In this document: one piece after another, positions 24,817 to 36,574 of the stretch
How positions within the stretch are numbered: the stretch's first letter is position 1
Layout: the number at the start of each line of letters is the position of its first letter
Origin: Hyperoplus lanceolatus
Taxonomy: Eukaryota; Chordata; Actinopteri; Uranoscopiformes; Ammodytidae
Assembly: GCA_026929865.2 (NCBI GenBank)
Contig: CM049406.2
Coordinates: 28,051,501-28,115,500 of the forward strand
DNA: 64,000 nt
Direction: 5' to 3'
Program-made: the position numbers and the translations under genes
Notes under the pieces: generated by a model
Databases searched by the model: none
The model's input: only the letters and a program-made list of their open reading frames with translations
Told to the model about the DNA's origin: nothing

Positions 24817-25520
24817 ATTATTAGCTGCTGTCGTCTCAAGGAACTTTTCAATGTGCATGAAACATTCTAATTTTTCCTCTGAGGATCATAAATAACCTTT
24901 ATCGCAAACGAGACAATCAGCGAAAAGAACACCATTTTTATAAAGGTGTTATTACTGCCTTTGCATAGGTCCGATTTCTTCCGGGAACTTACAAAACGAT
25001 CTATGGCAGGCATACCAGACCATCCTGTGTTTATGAATGTGTTATGGTTAGCGATGGTAGGCAGGCAGGTAGGATCAAAATTCAGAACGTTTCAGGTAAA
25101 GGATCATTTATTCTCCTCAAAAATGACAAAGAGCCAAAAGGCAAAAAGGCAAGGAATACATAGACACAGGTAACACACAGGACAGGACTCACCAACAACC
25201 ACAATGCTGAGACAAGGAACAATGAAGCACAATGACTTAAATACACTTAAGACGGAACACATTAGGGCGGGGCCAGTAATCACACAGGAGGGAAACTTGA
25301 CAGAACATGGGGAGAAACAAGACAGACATACCAAAATAAAACAAGAAACACAGGGAAACCACCAAAACAAGACAACAAACACACAGATCATGACAGAATG
25401 GTGATAAATCAAAGTTTACTTTGCTTCACCAACGTCATGTCACTATTATTAATCTTATATAGTAACATATACATACATTACCACGATGCACCATGTGGTC
25501 TCTCTTTCACTTGTAACTTA
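24817..25520 (+). mobile_element. TTAA element copy C, diverged and interrupted by a solo LTR
   Basis: Two blocks, about 24817-25034 and 25401-25520, align with copies A and B (for example TTTCCTCTGAGGATCATAAA, CGCAAACGAGAC and AAGTTTACTTTGCTTCACCA), but with many more differences. It is the oldest of the three copies. Both ends are eroded, so limits are approximate. Confidence 0.6.
25040..25395 (-). mobile_element. Solo LTR, 356 bp, 5-bp target duplication
   Basis: On the minus strand it starts TGTCATGATCTGTG and ends CCATAACA, giving the TG...CA ends of an LTR. It is flanked by the exact 5-bp repeat GAATG (plus strand, 25035-25039 and 25396-25400). An AATAAA signal lies near the 3' side. 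There is no internal region, so it is a recombination remnant. It inserted into the relic TTAA element copy C, about 330 bp upstream of the start of copy C's second block end and within the intron between the exons at 26122 and 23444. Confidence 0.85.
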
Positions 25521-25844
25521 AACAAATGCACGCACTCAGGCCATGGTGTCATAAAAAAGCTATGAGGAGCTTTCGGTTTTTGTTGATTCTAGTGGCACTT
25601 TTGGACAAAAATGGTAGTGTTTTTTTACGACACTTTCGTCTGAGTGTGTGCATTTGTTTAAGACAAACTGGTGGAAACGTTTACAAATTTAGATTGGACA
25701 ATACATGCTTCCTATAATCCAGGAGGATCGGAGAAGATGACAACACCGGTTTTACGTTTGTCACAGAATATGATATGAAGGACTTTGTCAGAAATTGGTG
25801 CTTTCAGACATTAGACAGTCCAAAATAGTAAGGTAGGTACACAC

Positions 25845-26122
25845 CTGGTACGTCTCATTATTGGACACCAGTTCGTAGATGGGTGCGGCCTTGGTGATCT
25901 GCAGCAGGACGGGCTCAGACGGCTGCCTGCCCTGCGCCGCCCTGGGGCTCATGTGGCAGAGGTGGCACGACCGAGGACACTGGCCCTGGCTGGTGCAGTC
26001 CATACGCACGCCGGCCGCCATGCGCTTTGCCCCAGTGTCCAGCAGACTGGCAATGTACGCTGGGTAAGTCAGGGTCCTCTGCTCCTTGTCGCGCTCCTCG
26101 GACTCCTCCGAAGGCGAGTTAC
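25845..26122 (-). CDS. astn1/astn2: Astrotactin, internal exon 1 of 3 in window (post-MACPF Cys-rich segment)
   Basis: Internal exon of an astrotactin, a neuronal membrane protein of the perforin-like (MACPF) family involved in glial-guided migration and surface-protein trafficking. The exon is 278 bp: two bases finish a codon, then 92 codons. It is preceded by a pyrimidine-rich acceptor ending TTTCAG and followed by a CAG/GTGTGT donor. The peptide starts NSPSEESEERDKEQ (acidic, charged), then YIASLLDTGAKRMAAGVRMD, then four cysteines in CTSQGQCPRSCHLC, and ends EPVLLQITKAAPIYELVSNN followed by ETYQ. These stretches match the astrotactin region between the MACPF and fibronectin III domains as I remember it. 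NET near the end is a possible N-glycosylation sequon. The exon ends in phase 0 and joins the exon at 23444. Whether it is astn1 or astn2 is not resolved. Confidence 0.9.
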
Positions 26123-26153
26123 CTGAAAGGACAGAATGCAGGAAAAACTGTTA

Positions 26154-26156
<3 letters not shown>

Positions 26157-26232
<76 letters not shown>
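26157..26232. repeat. (ATCT)19 microsatellite
   Basis: 76 bp of perfect ATCT, 35 bp upstream (in transcript sense) of the exon starting at 26122, just beyond its acceptor region. Confidence 0.97.
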
Positions 26233-26233
<1 letters not shown>

Positions 26234-26536
26234 CATTTTCTAAGGTGTTTTCTCAAAACTGAAAGAAAAAAAACTTTCCTCAGGAAAATTGGATCGCTGG
26301 AACATTGTTTGAAAAAGCTACCCAAAAGGTTGCTGTTTCACCGCTGCTGTTTACAGAAGCAGGGCCCACAGTTTTGTTTAAAACATATTCTAGTCTTACG
26401 TTTGGTTCTAAGCGCCTCAAAATAATTGTCAATACTAAGAATTACATGTAGAGTAAATAAGTTCTGTAAACTACCTGCAGGCTGCGCAAATGTAAAACAA
26501 ATCCACCTCCCCTAAAACTGCACAGTGCACCTTTAA
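26233..26536 (-). repeat. Probable T2-like MITE fragment with TTAAAGGTGCAC end
   Basis: The minus strand reads TTAAAGGTGCACTGTGCAGT from 26536, an end I associate with a common fish MITE family. The other end was not found; it may have been consumed by the ATCT array. Confidence 0.45.
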
Positions 26537-27807
26537 GAATGTACGTCTGAAGGGCAGAGATTAGCCTTGTTTGAGAAGGAGCCATCTGGCTCAGACCTGC
26601 GCAATTATAACACACGTTTTTCTGAGCGCACAGCATTTTGGCAGCAAGACATGCGTCATAATTGCGCGGGTTTGAGCAAGACGGCTCCTAGTCAAATGAG
26701 GCTAATGGCTATGTCCGACTGAAATCCTGACAACACTATGGTGGCCCTGAAGTTCAAATCCCAACGGCAAATAGGAAAACATGACAACAAATCACAAAAC
26801 ACAACGGCATTGACTTCTACCGGAAAACAAGTAGGGCCTATCTGCAATCATGGGATACACACTGATTGGACAGAATGTATTGTTTGGCACCAAATAAGGA
26901 CTTAAGGTGCACTTCCTTCTCGTGAAATGACAGTCAAGTTTGTTCGTCCAATCAGTGAGGTGTGTTTTCGTTTTAGTTGGGGGGCCACTGTACAACACAA
27001 CTGTTCAGCCAAATACAAAGACAGCCAGAAAGAGCGTCACAATGTCTCAACGGCTTTTCACAATGTTTGTTTCATGTCAACACATACAATATTCAGTGTT
27101 TGATTTTGTGTTGGATTGTGAGTACTCAACACCATTTCAATTATACCTCATTTTCCCACACACCTTTTAAATACACACTTCATTTTGTCTGACACCTGTC
27201 GCCTGATTATGTTTCACGAGCAATGTCATGATTGACACGTAACACTAAGTGTATTCACCCTCTATTGAGCTGAATTAAACTGTAGAAACAAGAAGCATAC
27301 ACTCAAGAAAATCCAGACTGATTTTTCAGAAATTTCGTTTATTTGTGCACTTATGACATAGTCTCCAGAGCGCCGTTAACAAAAAAAATATTCTTGTTAT
27401 GAGTCCGACCTTATGTTGAATGTCAACAAGATATTTTATGTATGTTTAAGTAAAATCGCCTAATACCACTCTGTGCAGAATTGTAAAGGGGTTAAAAAAA
27501 GCCAATAATTACATGACAACCAGTGCTACGTTCTACAAACACACATTATACTGCATTGACAGATAGACCAATAAGGCGCACCTCAGCACTTAACAGAAAA
27601 GTAGACTACACAAAGTACAAGTGAACAGAAAGTACAACAAAAAAAATCCCAAATAATGTCAGATAGGAGCGGGGGGAAAGGGAGCACATAAGAACCCAAA
27701 CATATATAATGTGCTAAACATAGAGGTGCGCTGAATGAAAATTCTACTTTGATAAAGAACAAGCCTCCAAAACGGGCAGTGGATTGTAGAATTCATAAAT
27801 AGCTTGC

Positions 27808-27860
<53 letters not shown>

Positions 27861-28520
27861 TTATTTATATCTCTGTGCACCTGTTGTGTTTATACATCGC
27901 GCAACATCCGAATTCCCTTTGCTACTTGTGGAACTCTTTGCTGTGCAGGTGTACGCATCTTGTTCATGACATTGTCAGCATCAGGTCACTGAGACAAACC
28001 GACAGATAGGCTCTTATCAATCAGGGGAATGTGTAGCTAAATGAGGTCTGATGCACGGGGCAAGTCTCAACGGGGCACAACAAAACAAAAAGTCTGGATG
28101 TTAACACAACTTGACCCCTGAGCGACATTGGTGGGTGTGTGTGTGCGAACATGAAATGTCTAAGGCGAAGCACTCTGCGGGCCATGACACTGCACTAATC
28201 AAAGGTAATGGAGAAGATGATTAGGCTTTTGCTTTAAGTGAATGCTGTGAAAGCATGGGTACAACAGTAAATCAATGAGAAAAAGAAGAAAAAAAACACC
28301 TGGAATTTGAAGAACACGATCTAGAAACCTGTTGTGTGTATGTGTAAATATGCAGATGATATTTGTATTCACAGAGGCATATTCGTCAAAATGTCAATGT
28401 CCGTGCCCTCCTGACCAGACGATCTTTAATCTATCCTTATGTCAAACTGGCTCCCCTCCCACTAATCAGCCATCATCATTCTGTCATTACTCGCCACATC
28501 CCGACAGATGGAAATTAAAC

Positions 28521-28521
<1 letters not shown>
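26537..28521. other. Intronic stretch with microsatellites only
   Basis: No exon or transposon end recognised. Contains the GT tract at 27810. Confidence 0.4.
27810..27858. repeat. (GT)24 microsatellite
   Basis: Uninterrupted GT. Confidence 0.97.

Positions 28522-28588
<67 letters not shown>
28522..28588. repeat. (TTA)22 microsatellite
   Basis: Perfect trinucleotide array. The Ile/Leu homopolymer frames across it are artefacts. Confidence 0.97.
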
Positions 28589-29580
28589 TTAAAAAAACAT
28601 ACACAATTGCTTTTGATTTCCACTTTTTTTTTGAAGGTTAATAATGTGGAAATTCCTTTACTCATGCACAAAGTACACAAGTACAGATACATTGAACAGT
28701 TTTACAACTCTCAAAAACACATTGCGAATAATTGTTAGATTTTACTATATTATTTGGAGCCAGTATTACCGTAACCATTGGAAAATGGCAGTATGGTACA
28801 ACGTCACTGCAACCTTACTTTGACCTATTATACTTTTTCGACTTTTATGACCTATAAACGTTGTTATAATGATTTATAGTCATGTTTAACCATACTAGCG
28901 TATCAAATAATTACGTACATGCATTTAGACGTATTCCCTGCTGACCGTCTGGGGTGGCTGTGCAGAGCGCTAAACACTAGGGCAGCCGGTCGAGAATTCA
29001 CTTGTTCAAATCGGTTCAAATTTCCTGCCATCGTGTCGTCACGTTCCCAGATTTTTCCATATACGGTAATCCTGCAACGTGGAGGACATGCCCCCACCTT
29101 CCTGCTCTCAGATCTGCCCGCGCTGCAGAAAGTGTTCCGGAAGGAAGGTAACCAATCACAACGGAGTGGGGTTTGCAGGAGGGGGGAGGGGGAGGAGGCG
29201 GAGATGGCCGAAGCGCAGTGTTGACAGAGCATGCTGAATCGCCCAGACGAGAGGAAGCGTTTCCCGAAAATCTATATAGTTTTTTGTGATGTGATTCATG
29301 TCAGGTTGCTCTATAGCAGTTTTTAACAAGAAATTAAGACCAGAAAAGTAGTATAATAGGAGATCTTTAAATTAGAGTGAACATCCGGGCCTGTGCCGTG
29401 GCCTGTGCTCTCACTCAGCGCAAACTGCTCACGGCTGCTGACCTGCACCATGCTGCTGCTGCCTTATGATTTAGTTAATGGAGGGCTGTTAGTTGGTGTT
29501 CTGTTTGTTTTGATCGTAGTTTTAGAGGGGCCGGGGTAGGCCTATAGTTTAGTTGGGTTTATTTAATGTTTTCAGGCCGG
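28589..29580. other. Intronic stretch, GC-rich from 28920
   Basis: 28920-29230 is GC-rich and open on both strands for about 100 codons, but neither frame has a recognisable domain or splice sites. It is more likely an old repeat than a gene. Confidence 0.35.
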
Positions 29581-30525
29581 TTAAAGCGGCTACGAGTAAC
29601 ATTAAAATATCTTTTAAACAGCCTCATGTTTCCTCTGATAATCATAAATTACCTTTAACAGCAAACGAGACCATCAGTGCAAAGAAAGACGTTTTTAAAT
29701 AGTTTTTATTACTGCTTTTGGTCTGGTCGCACACCCAGTCCGATTTTCGGTTCGCTCGTCCAGGCTCTGGTCACATATCCATATTGGTCGCAGATTTCAG
29801 TGTGGCGCAGCAACGTGATTTGAGAAGCCTATCCCTCCAAGTGAGGGAAGGGGAGCGGGAGCTTTGTTTGAGACAGTTATTTGTCGTCATAATGACTGAT
29901 AACGGGGCTGAACCATCAAAGAAAAAAATTAAAATGCAATAAAGAAAAGCTAAAAGGGAGAGTGATATAGGCTACGGGCGGGACGAGGGCGTTGCCAAGC
30001 AACGTGTATACAATTTCACGAGAGCGAAACTAGACTGCAGTGTTTACTCCTAAATGAATGAGCGGTTGGTACTAACACAAAGTTTGCTTTGCTTCACCAT
30101 CATCAGATAACCATTATCTGAAATAGTCATTATTTACATCAACAACACAAACACATTACCTCATCGTGATCCATACTAACTGCCGTCTCTCGTTCATTCG
30201 CTTTCTGTGAGGAGTCGGACACGTAATCTTTCAGCTCCGTGAGAGAGAGTAGTTAGGTGACACTGCTGCATCAACTCATTGCAATCAGGTGTGTGTGGCA
30301 GTGACTGGCATTAGTTGATGCAGTGTCAAAACCACTCTCACGGAGCCGAAAAGAGTCCTCACACTTTCAACACACGGACATACACTATATTGCGCCCTTC
30401 TCAGTTCACACTCGCACGCCTGGCACGCGCTAGAAAACAGCTTTGCGACAGCGGGCGTCGTAAAAATACTACCGCTTTTGTCCAAAGGGGACGCCAACGT
30501 GCCATGTTACTTGTAGTGGCTTTAA
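29581..30525 (+). mobile_element. TTAA-flanked DNA element, copy B, intact (945 bp)
   Basis: Starts TTAAAGCGGCTACGAGTAAC and ends with TTACTTGTAGTGGCTTTAA, inverted ends with terminal TTAA. It is uninterrupted and serves as the reference for copies A (984-4935) and C (about 24817-25520), all in the same orientation. No transposase frame; the element is non-autonomous. The superfamily is Kolobok/T2 or piggyBac-like by its TTAA target. Confidence 0.85.
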
Positions 30526-30619
30526 CGAGCCTGGTATGGCCGGCCGTAACAGGCACACTTGATAGAAAACCCCTCATTGCGTTCTTGAGCTTTTGCGTTC
30601 CCAATTATATTAACAGTTT

Positions 30620-30880
30620 AACATTGAGTTAGAGTGTGAGTTTGTGCCAAATTTGAGAAAAGTCCCTCAAAGTGTTCTTGAGATATATTGCGTTCATGAG
30701 GCGATGGTCTCAAAGTTAGAGTCGACATTTGTGCAAAGTTTTAAGAAAATCCTTCAAAGCGTCCTTGAGATATTGTGCTAACAAAAAAGGCAAGTTTGAC
30801 ATACGGACGGAGAACCCGAAAAAAAACATAATACTCTGGCTTTTGGCTATCGCTGGCAGCTGAGGCATGATTATTTTTTT
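30620..30880 (+). repeat. Tandem-unit dispersed repeat
   Basis: Two related units, each with CCTCAAAG(T/C)GTTCTTGAGATAT-type blocks, followed by GACATACGGACGGAGAACCC and GGCTATCGCTGGCAGCTGAGG. This matches a very common fish repeat ending in GGACGG units and a GGAGGCAT hairpin, as I remember it. Confidence 0.5.
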
Positions 30881-32769
30881 CCTCCATCTGTGTAAGTGGA
30901 CACCACTGCTGTTGTTTTGCACATGACATCCGTAATCCCTTTTCAACAAAGATGCAAGATTGTCCTCTGGAACATTCTACGAAAATCCTCCATTTTTACT
31001 ACTTCACAGACACTTTGAGAGACACTTCAGTCACCCAACCATCTTGTCTGGGGGAAGAATCAAAACATCCTGGCTGATGATTCACTGTTCTATGGGTTTC
31101 AGGGTGACGCATTGCATGAGCCTTTTACCCGATAATTGGGTCCTTGAAGTCCTTCACTGACTACATGCTCTCCACAATTACACCACATATACTGAACTTT
31201 AAACTACTGTGCGAATCATCAGGTTAACAGATGGTTGCCTGAATACAGATGACTCTATTCCAACCACTCCACCACTAGTCCACTCACACTCACACAACAG
31301 AAAACAATAAGATAAGATATACTTTATTTTAAAAAAGTGGTATGGATGGTCCATGTGCATAAGTAGCTGTTACTAGTAGATAACAGTACTAAAATACTAG
31401 CTCTGCCAGTGCATAGTATGATAGGAAAATAAAAATTATGATTAAAAAAAGCCATCAAGCGTGCAAATATACAGGTGCAAAAAAATACAAATACAAGCAC
31501 TGTGCTGTTGTTTGAACTTTGCTAAACGTCTTTTCTTTGTGCGGCATCCTACACGTCTCTCTGAATATTTTTTTTACAGCACCACCTCTATCTCAACTCC
31601 CTTTTTCAGTCTACCCAGTTAGCGGCACAATCACACCTTTTCTCACGATTCCAATACATGTGTGCTGGAGGAAAAATGTGAGGGAGGAAAAATGTAATAT
31701 AATATTCCTTCTCTACCTTTCCTTAATATTAAAAGAAGAATAAGACAATCTATCCTCTCTCCGGTTTAAGGCCAGTTTTTCTGCCTATAAATTCTCACTA
31801 TGACTGTTCTTTTCATAACCCACCTGCTTTTATGGAAGCCTATGGCCAGTAGTATATAGCTTAGTCAGACGTATATGAAAGTGCACATACACAATGCTCA
31901 TTAAATGTATTGTGTGTTTGAAACAGGCAGACATCTTGCAGGGGACAGGGGCTATAATAATGAATACAGTAAAATAACCTCGATATCCTCCTTCTCCTCC
32001 TCTTTGCGTTTCCTGAAACACAATTTTCGATCCAATTTTTTCCTGGACTCCTCCACCTAATGTGATCTATTCGTGACCACAGGGGGTTGAGAACAGAGCA
32101 TCTTTGTGAGCCTGTGGTGTGATACTGTTATGCTGGTGTGAACATATTTCACAGTCCTGAAGGAGAATCAGGTCAGAGCTAACTTTTTTAAAGGGTAAAT
32201 TGCTAATAAGATCTTGGGTTTAGCATTGAAGCAAGGTGAACGGTAAATTGTTAGTTAAAAACTCCACTAAACGACACCATTTCTAGGCTATTTATAGTTG
32301 TGTATTGATTAGGTATAATGTGAATAGTGTCCCTCGATTATGTTGCCATGTGTTAAGAAGAACTACTGCCTATTTCACGGGAAAAAAGGTTGTATAAAGC
32401 CTTTTTTAGCTACAGGGGGAGCTGTGTTATCATTACAAATTGCCTGGAATGATTTCACTTGAGTAAGTGTTGGTTTGGAGGGCAGACTGTCGTGACACGA
32501 TGTGAGTCCCTACGTGACGTGCCTCTGGCATGTGAAGAACCCTCAGCCATCTTGCTCAGCTAACTACGGCCACACCACTCGACAAAACACATACGATACT
32601 TGGGTAAAAAAGTGTTGCGCAAAAATAAACGGCTGTCTGCTGGTGCATTGAGTGCATCGGTCCGCAAATCAGCAGTAAAATAAATTGTACATTTAGTTTA
32701 CATTTGAACAGATTTTTTTTTTTGGTAAGCATTAATATTTGTAGCGAAATAATTTTTTCTCATCTGGCC
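30881..32769. other. Intronic stretch, little recognised
   Basis: Only AATAAGATAAGATATACTTT at about 31307-31330 resembles the 3' tail of a fish LINE/SINE. Otherwise no signals. Confidence 0.35.
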
Positions 32770-33686
32770 CCCTCCGCAACAGCACAATGCTAACTTCTGC
32801 TACAACGACGTCTCAACCAAACTCATTTTTAAGTGATTGTGCTGATCACCATCTCTATAGAAATCTGGGCGTCATTTTTGATTCCGAGTTATGCTTTAAA
32901 AAACAAATTTCATCAGTAGTGAAGAACAGCTTCTACCAGCTCAGAACCATCTTTAAAATAAAGCACTCCCTATCATATCACAACCTTGAAATAATTATCC
33001 ATGCTTTCATTACATCACGGCTGGATTACTGTAACTCCCTCTACCTTGGTCTCCCTCAGTCCCTCATATCACGCCTCCAAATAGTCCAGAATGCAGCAGC
33101 AAGACTGTTGACTGGGTCAAAAAAGTGGGAACACATCACACCCGTTCTTGCTTCCCTTCACTGGCTGCCTGTACAACATAGGATCATTTTCAAGACAGTT
33201 CTCATGATTTTCAAAGCCCTCAATGGTCAGGCCCCATCTTATATAGCGGATCTTGTACACCCCCACTCAGCCCCTAGGACCCTAAGATCCTCCAATAAGG
33301 GTCTTCTCCACATCCCCCGATCCAGACTAAAACAAAAAGGTGACCGGGCCTTTGCGGTAGCTGCCCCACGCTTGTGGAACCAACTGCCACCTGACATACG
33401 TGATGCCCCCTCCATTACTGCCTTTAAATCAAGGCTCAAAACCCATCTGTACACCCTGGCTTTCCCTCCCCATTAGCTATCTGACTTCTACACTACTATA
33501 TATGTTTGTGTGTGGAAGTCCGGGTTATATGTATTTTGTATTTTTATCTTTATTTTTTCTATTGTTGTTGTTGTTATTTTACCTTCATGTTGGCCTACTG
33601 AATGCACTATGTACAGCACTTTGGTCAGTGAAAACTGTTATAAATGTGCTTTTATAAATAAATTTTACTTACTTACTTACTTACTA
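32770..33686 (+). mobile_element. 5'-truncated L2-clade LINE
   Basis: Holds the C-terminal coding part and 3' UTR of an L2-like retrotransposon. The 3' end shows TGTACAGCACTTTGGTCAGT and TTTTATAAATAAA followed by a (TTAC)n tail at 33667-33686, diagnostic of L2 in fish. The body upstream of about 32770 is missing, as expected of 5' truncation during reverse transcription. Confidence 0.88.
32787..33476 (+). pseudogene. L2 LINE ORF2 C-terminal fragment (229 codons)
   Basis: An open frame without stops encoding the end of the L2 reverse-transcriptase polyprotein. It has RNLGVIFDSELCF, then HAFITSRLDYCNSLYLGLPQ, VQNAAARLLTGSKKWEHITP, VLASLHWLPVQHRI, FKALNGQAPSYIADL, LKQKGDRAFAVAAPRLWNQL and TAFKSRLKTHLY. 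These are the conserved thumb and C-terminal blocks of CR1/L2 elements. The endonuclease and the catalytic FADD motif are absent. The ATG is internal to the original gene and probably not a real start. An uninterrupted frame suggests a fairly recent insertion. It sits in the astrotactin intron, opposite to the host gene. Confidence 0.85.
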
Positions 33687-35413
33687 TTGGTAAGAGACTA
33701 ACTATGCAGATAAGTACCTCATCCGACCCTACTTCAAAAACACTGAACTATCCCTTTCAGAAGGCTTGGACATGGCCTGAAAAGCAATCTTTGATTCCAG
33801 CTGAGACCTAATGGGCTTCACTAAACTGAAGACAAAGCATGACACACAATGAGGCACCTCTCAGCTTTAGCATGTATTAAGTGTGTTTATCCAAGCATTT
33901 GATTGCCTAAGAAGCTATGGCATTTCAGGATGGCTTGGACCCCTGGCCATAACTAGTGGAATGACTCATCATCTATATAGGCCTAGTGCTCAACAGATGG
34001 ATCCCAAAGATAGTCATATTCATATTATACCTCTCCTTACAACCCTTCCTCCCACACTGGCCAGCGAGAGTTAAATGCTGCTCTGGCTGAATCCAAACAG
34101 TTTAACAAAAATAAAAAGTCAAATCTATTAATTCTATTCGATCCATTCATATTAAACTTGTAAGCAACTGAATCCCCCTTCATTATATATTTTTTTAATA
34201 TGATGTATGGAACTAATTTTTTTGAAAACCAATAAACACAATAAATGTTCATGGGCGTGAGAGAAAAAAGCAGAAAGAGAGAAATAGGGAGAGACATACG
34301 GTACCTACATACGAATGTAATCTTCAGAATTGTTGTTTTGATTTATTACAGTTTTTTTTGCGGGCTGAAAGCCTTAATTTCCTGTCTCTTGCGAGCCTTG
34401 CAGATCCTCTCAATTATATTCCCTTTCATCAGACATCCGTGCGAAAACCACGGATCATTAAATCATCATTCATGTTCCTGATCAAAGAGCTGTGATTTTA
34501 GCATCTGACACCATCAGACTCATTTATTTCAGGGATGCTTTTAAACTTAATGCCTTAGTTGACATCTCCATGCTCGCAGCCTCATACATTTACTTTGACT
34601 GCAACCATTGAGAAGTATTCCCACTCCTAGCCACTAGATGATGCTAGTGGATCACTCATTTGGCAGCTAGTTTGGGGTTTAACAGTAGATAATAATAAAC
34701 ATGCTCCACTGTTCAGGAGACAAAAAGCAGGGGAAATTATAACCTAACCTTTTAAATGTGCTTGGGCCGAGATGAACATTATATGGTTATGCAATATAAC
34801 TGGAGCTCCCGATGATCTGAGCATGTCGGAAATCAAAGTAGGCAGTATGGCTTAGTAAATGAGAAAAGCGTTGAGATGGTAAACTGCATTAGCAAAAAAA
34901 AAGGGGGTCGGGGGTTGATTTGGAGGGATCACGCCCTGTTGTGTGTAAAGGAGAGAAAAATAAGTGTTAAACAGAATTACAGGCTGCAAAGAGGGAACTG
35001 AAAGAGACACATGATAACCAATACTATATGGGCTATGAGCGGTTTGCTTGTTTGTCTGTGTGTGTAGTGTATTCTGAATTCCTAACCTGCTAAAAAATCA
35101 TCAGGAGTGCTTATAGAAATCTGTGTGGCAGGCAAATCTTCTTGGCTGCGTTTTTCTCGGCACATGCTGTTACTGTTATGTTCGTGTTGCGTATGAAGCA
35201 AAACATTTCCTTCCACAGGCAGACACATGCAGCTTGTACCTGATATCTCACGGCAGCAGTGCCATTCTCTGCCTGTATCCAGCTAAGGCAAATTGTAAAG
35301 AAGAGAAAAAATAAAATGTGCATCTCTCCCTCACCTGAAAAAGCCATACTGAGATACAGCGTGATGGCTTCTGTGTGGAGGATATGGATAAAAGAAAGTA
35401 GAGGCACAGGTGT

Positions 35414-35459
<46 letters not shown>

Positions 35460-35534
35460 CTTGTATTACTCATGGTGTGGGGACATTTTTCTGTTTACAC
35501 ATGGCTTCCTTTTGGGGACAAAATGGAAGTTGCC
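33687..35534. other. Intronic stretch with one GT tract
   Basis: No exon or transposon end recognised. (GT)19 at 35418-35455. Confidence 0.4.
35418..35455. repeat. (GT)19 microsatellite
   Basis: Uninterrupted GT. Confidence 0.97.
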
Positions 35535-36487
35535 TTAACCCATTGAGGACTATGGCAATCTAGGATGCATGTCCTTAATGCCTGAGGGTTTTCTGAAAAA
35601 ATAGTACGAATTGTGAAGTCTACCAAAACCTTAATATCTAAGCCTGTGTAGCACATAGAAACATGAAATAAAATACATTTAAAAAGGTAAGGTTCACAGG
35701 TTTGATTTAACCATGCTCCCTTAGCACTTACAAACCAACACGTTTTTCTAAAAATCATCAAAATTAAATGGGGGAGAAAAAAAAGAATAAATAATATAAA
35801 ATATTTAAAAATAATGTGCTAAATGAGGTTATAATCCTGCTTCCTTTTAGCATGGATAGTAGTGACTGAGTGTGCAGTGGAGGGATAAAGATAGACAGAT
35901 ATAGGAAGGAGAAGATAGCTTTATTTTATTATTTAGTTCAGTTATCACTGGCACCATAAATCCGACTTCCCAGTACAACTGGAACGCAGACTGACTCCTG
36001 CTGGGAGCCGATCAGCTGGTTCAAACGGCTGTATACCACGGAGATGAAAACAAAACTGAAACTTAACTATCGCCTGGCTGGGCTGAATTTGAGTTGGAGC
36101 AGCAAAATATAGCCTACACTCATAAATATTGTTAATAAATAGATGCAATGTGTTGTGTGATTTTCGTCAGTAGCCCATAGTAGACCTTGATTCTGCCCTC
36201 CGAACGCCACTAACTGTTCTGTAATACACTATCGCTGACACAGCTGGCATATTTTTTTATTATTATTATTTATTTATTAATTTTTTGATTGGCGTTATTT
36301 TCGGCAATGGGTGGTCACGTGGTCTTAAAAAATCAACAAAACCCACCTCATGTGTATTTGAACCAGTGACGGTGCATTCTATGTTGCACACGCCATGAAA
36401 ATTAGATAAAGTAACAATGCTGCGCCACGCAGCATCACGCAGGAGATACAATGTGGCATCGCGCAGCAGCCGTCATCAATGGGTTAA
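35535..36487. mobile_element. piggyBac-like non-autonomous element, long copy (953 bp with TTAA)
   Basis: Begins TTAACCCATTGAGGACTATG and ends TCATCAATGGGTTAA. Outer TTAA plus CCC...GGG ends fit piggyBac. Its two flanks align, reversed, with the shorter copy at 44789-45417 (GCCATGAAAATTAGATAAAG, CATGCTCCCTTAGC, GACTTCACAATTCGTAC-type blocks). About 345 bp at 35770-36115 are present only here. No transposase. Confidence 0.85.
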
Positions 36488-36527
36488 TGTAAATAAATAC
36501 ATATTAGGGTGATTATTTGCTTTGAGT

Positions 36528-36529
<2 letters not shown>

Positions 36530-36572
<43 letters not shown>
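36530..36572. repeat. (TG)21 microsatellite
   Basis: Uninterrupted TG, starting 43 bp beyond the piggyBac-like element. Confidence 0.97.

Positions 36573-36574
<2 letters not shown>

Larger units (their letters stand above)
22632..26122 (-). other. astn1/astn2: Astrotactin exon cluster; gene continues beyond both ends
   Basis: The three exons splice in consistent phases (in 2-base, 0, AG/G, out 1-base) and total 564 bp or 188 codons. Because the entry and exit phases are compatible, loss of all three would keep the frame. No start codon, signal peptide, MACPF exon, annexin-like C-terminus, stop codon or 3' UTR was found elsewhere in the window. The transcript therefore enters through an intron of at least 37.9 kb on the right and leaves through one of at least 22.6 kb on the left. 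Large introns are known for astrotactin genes. Confidence 0.85.

Noticed and set aside
26150..26536. TTAA-to-TTAA element spanning the ATCT array
   Set aside because: The left end has no inverted similarity to the right end; only the right-end fragment was kept.
28955..29010. tRNA-like SINE head (GGGTGGCTGTGCAGAGC...GGTCGAG)
   Set aside because: The A and B boxes do not match the consensus well and no SINE body or tail follows.
28903..29232. About 100-codon frames on both strands
   Set aside because: Mutual shadows in a GC-rich stretch; neither resembles a protein family.
35111..35473. 120-codon minus-strand frame with a hydrophobic stretch
   Set aside because: Partly GT repeat; the rest shows no homology that I recognise and no splice sites.
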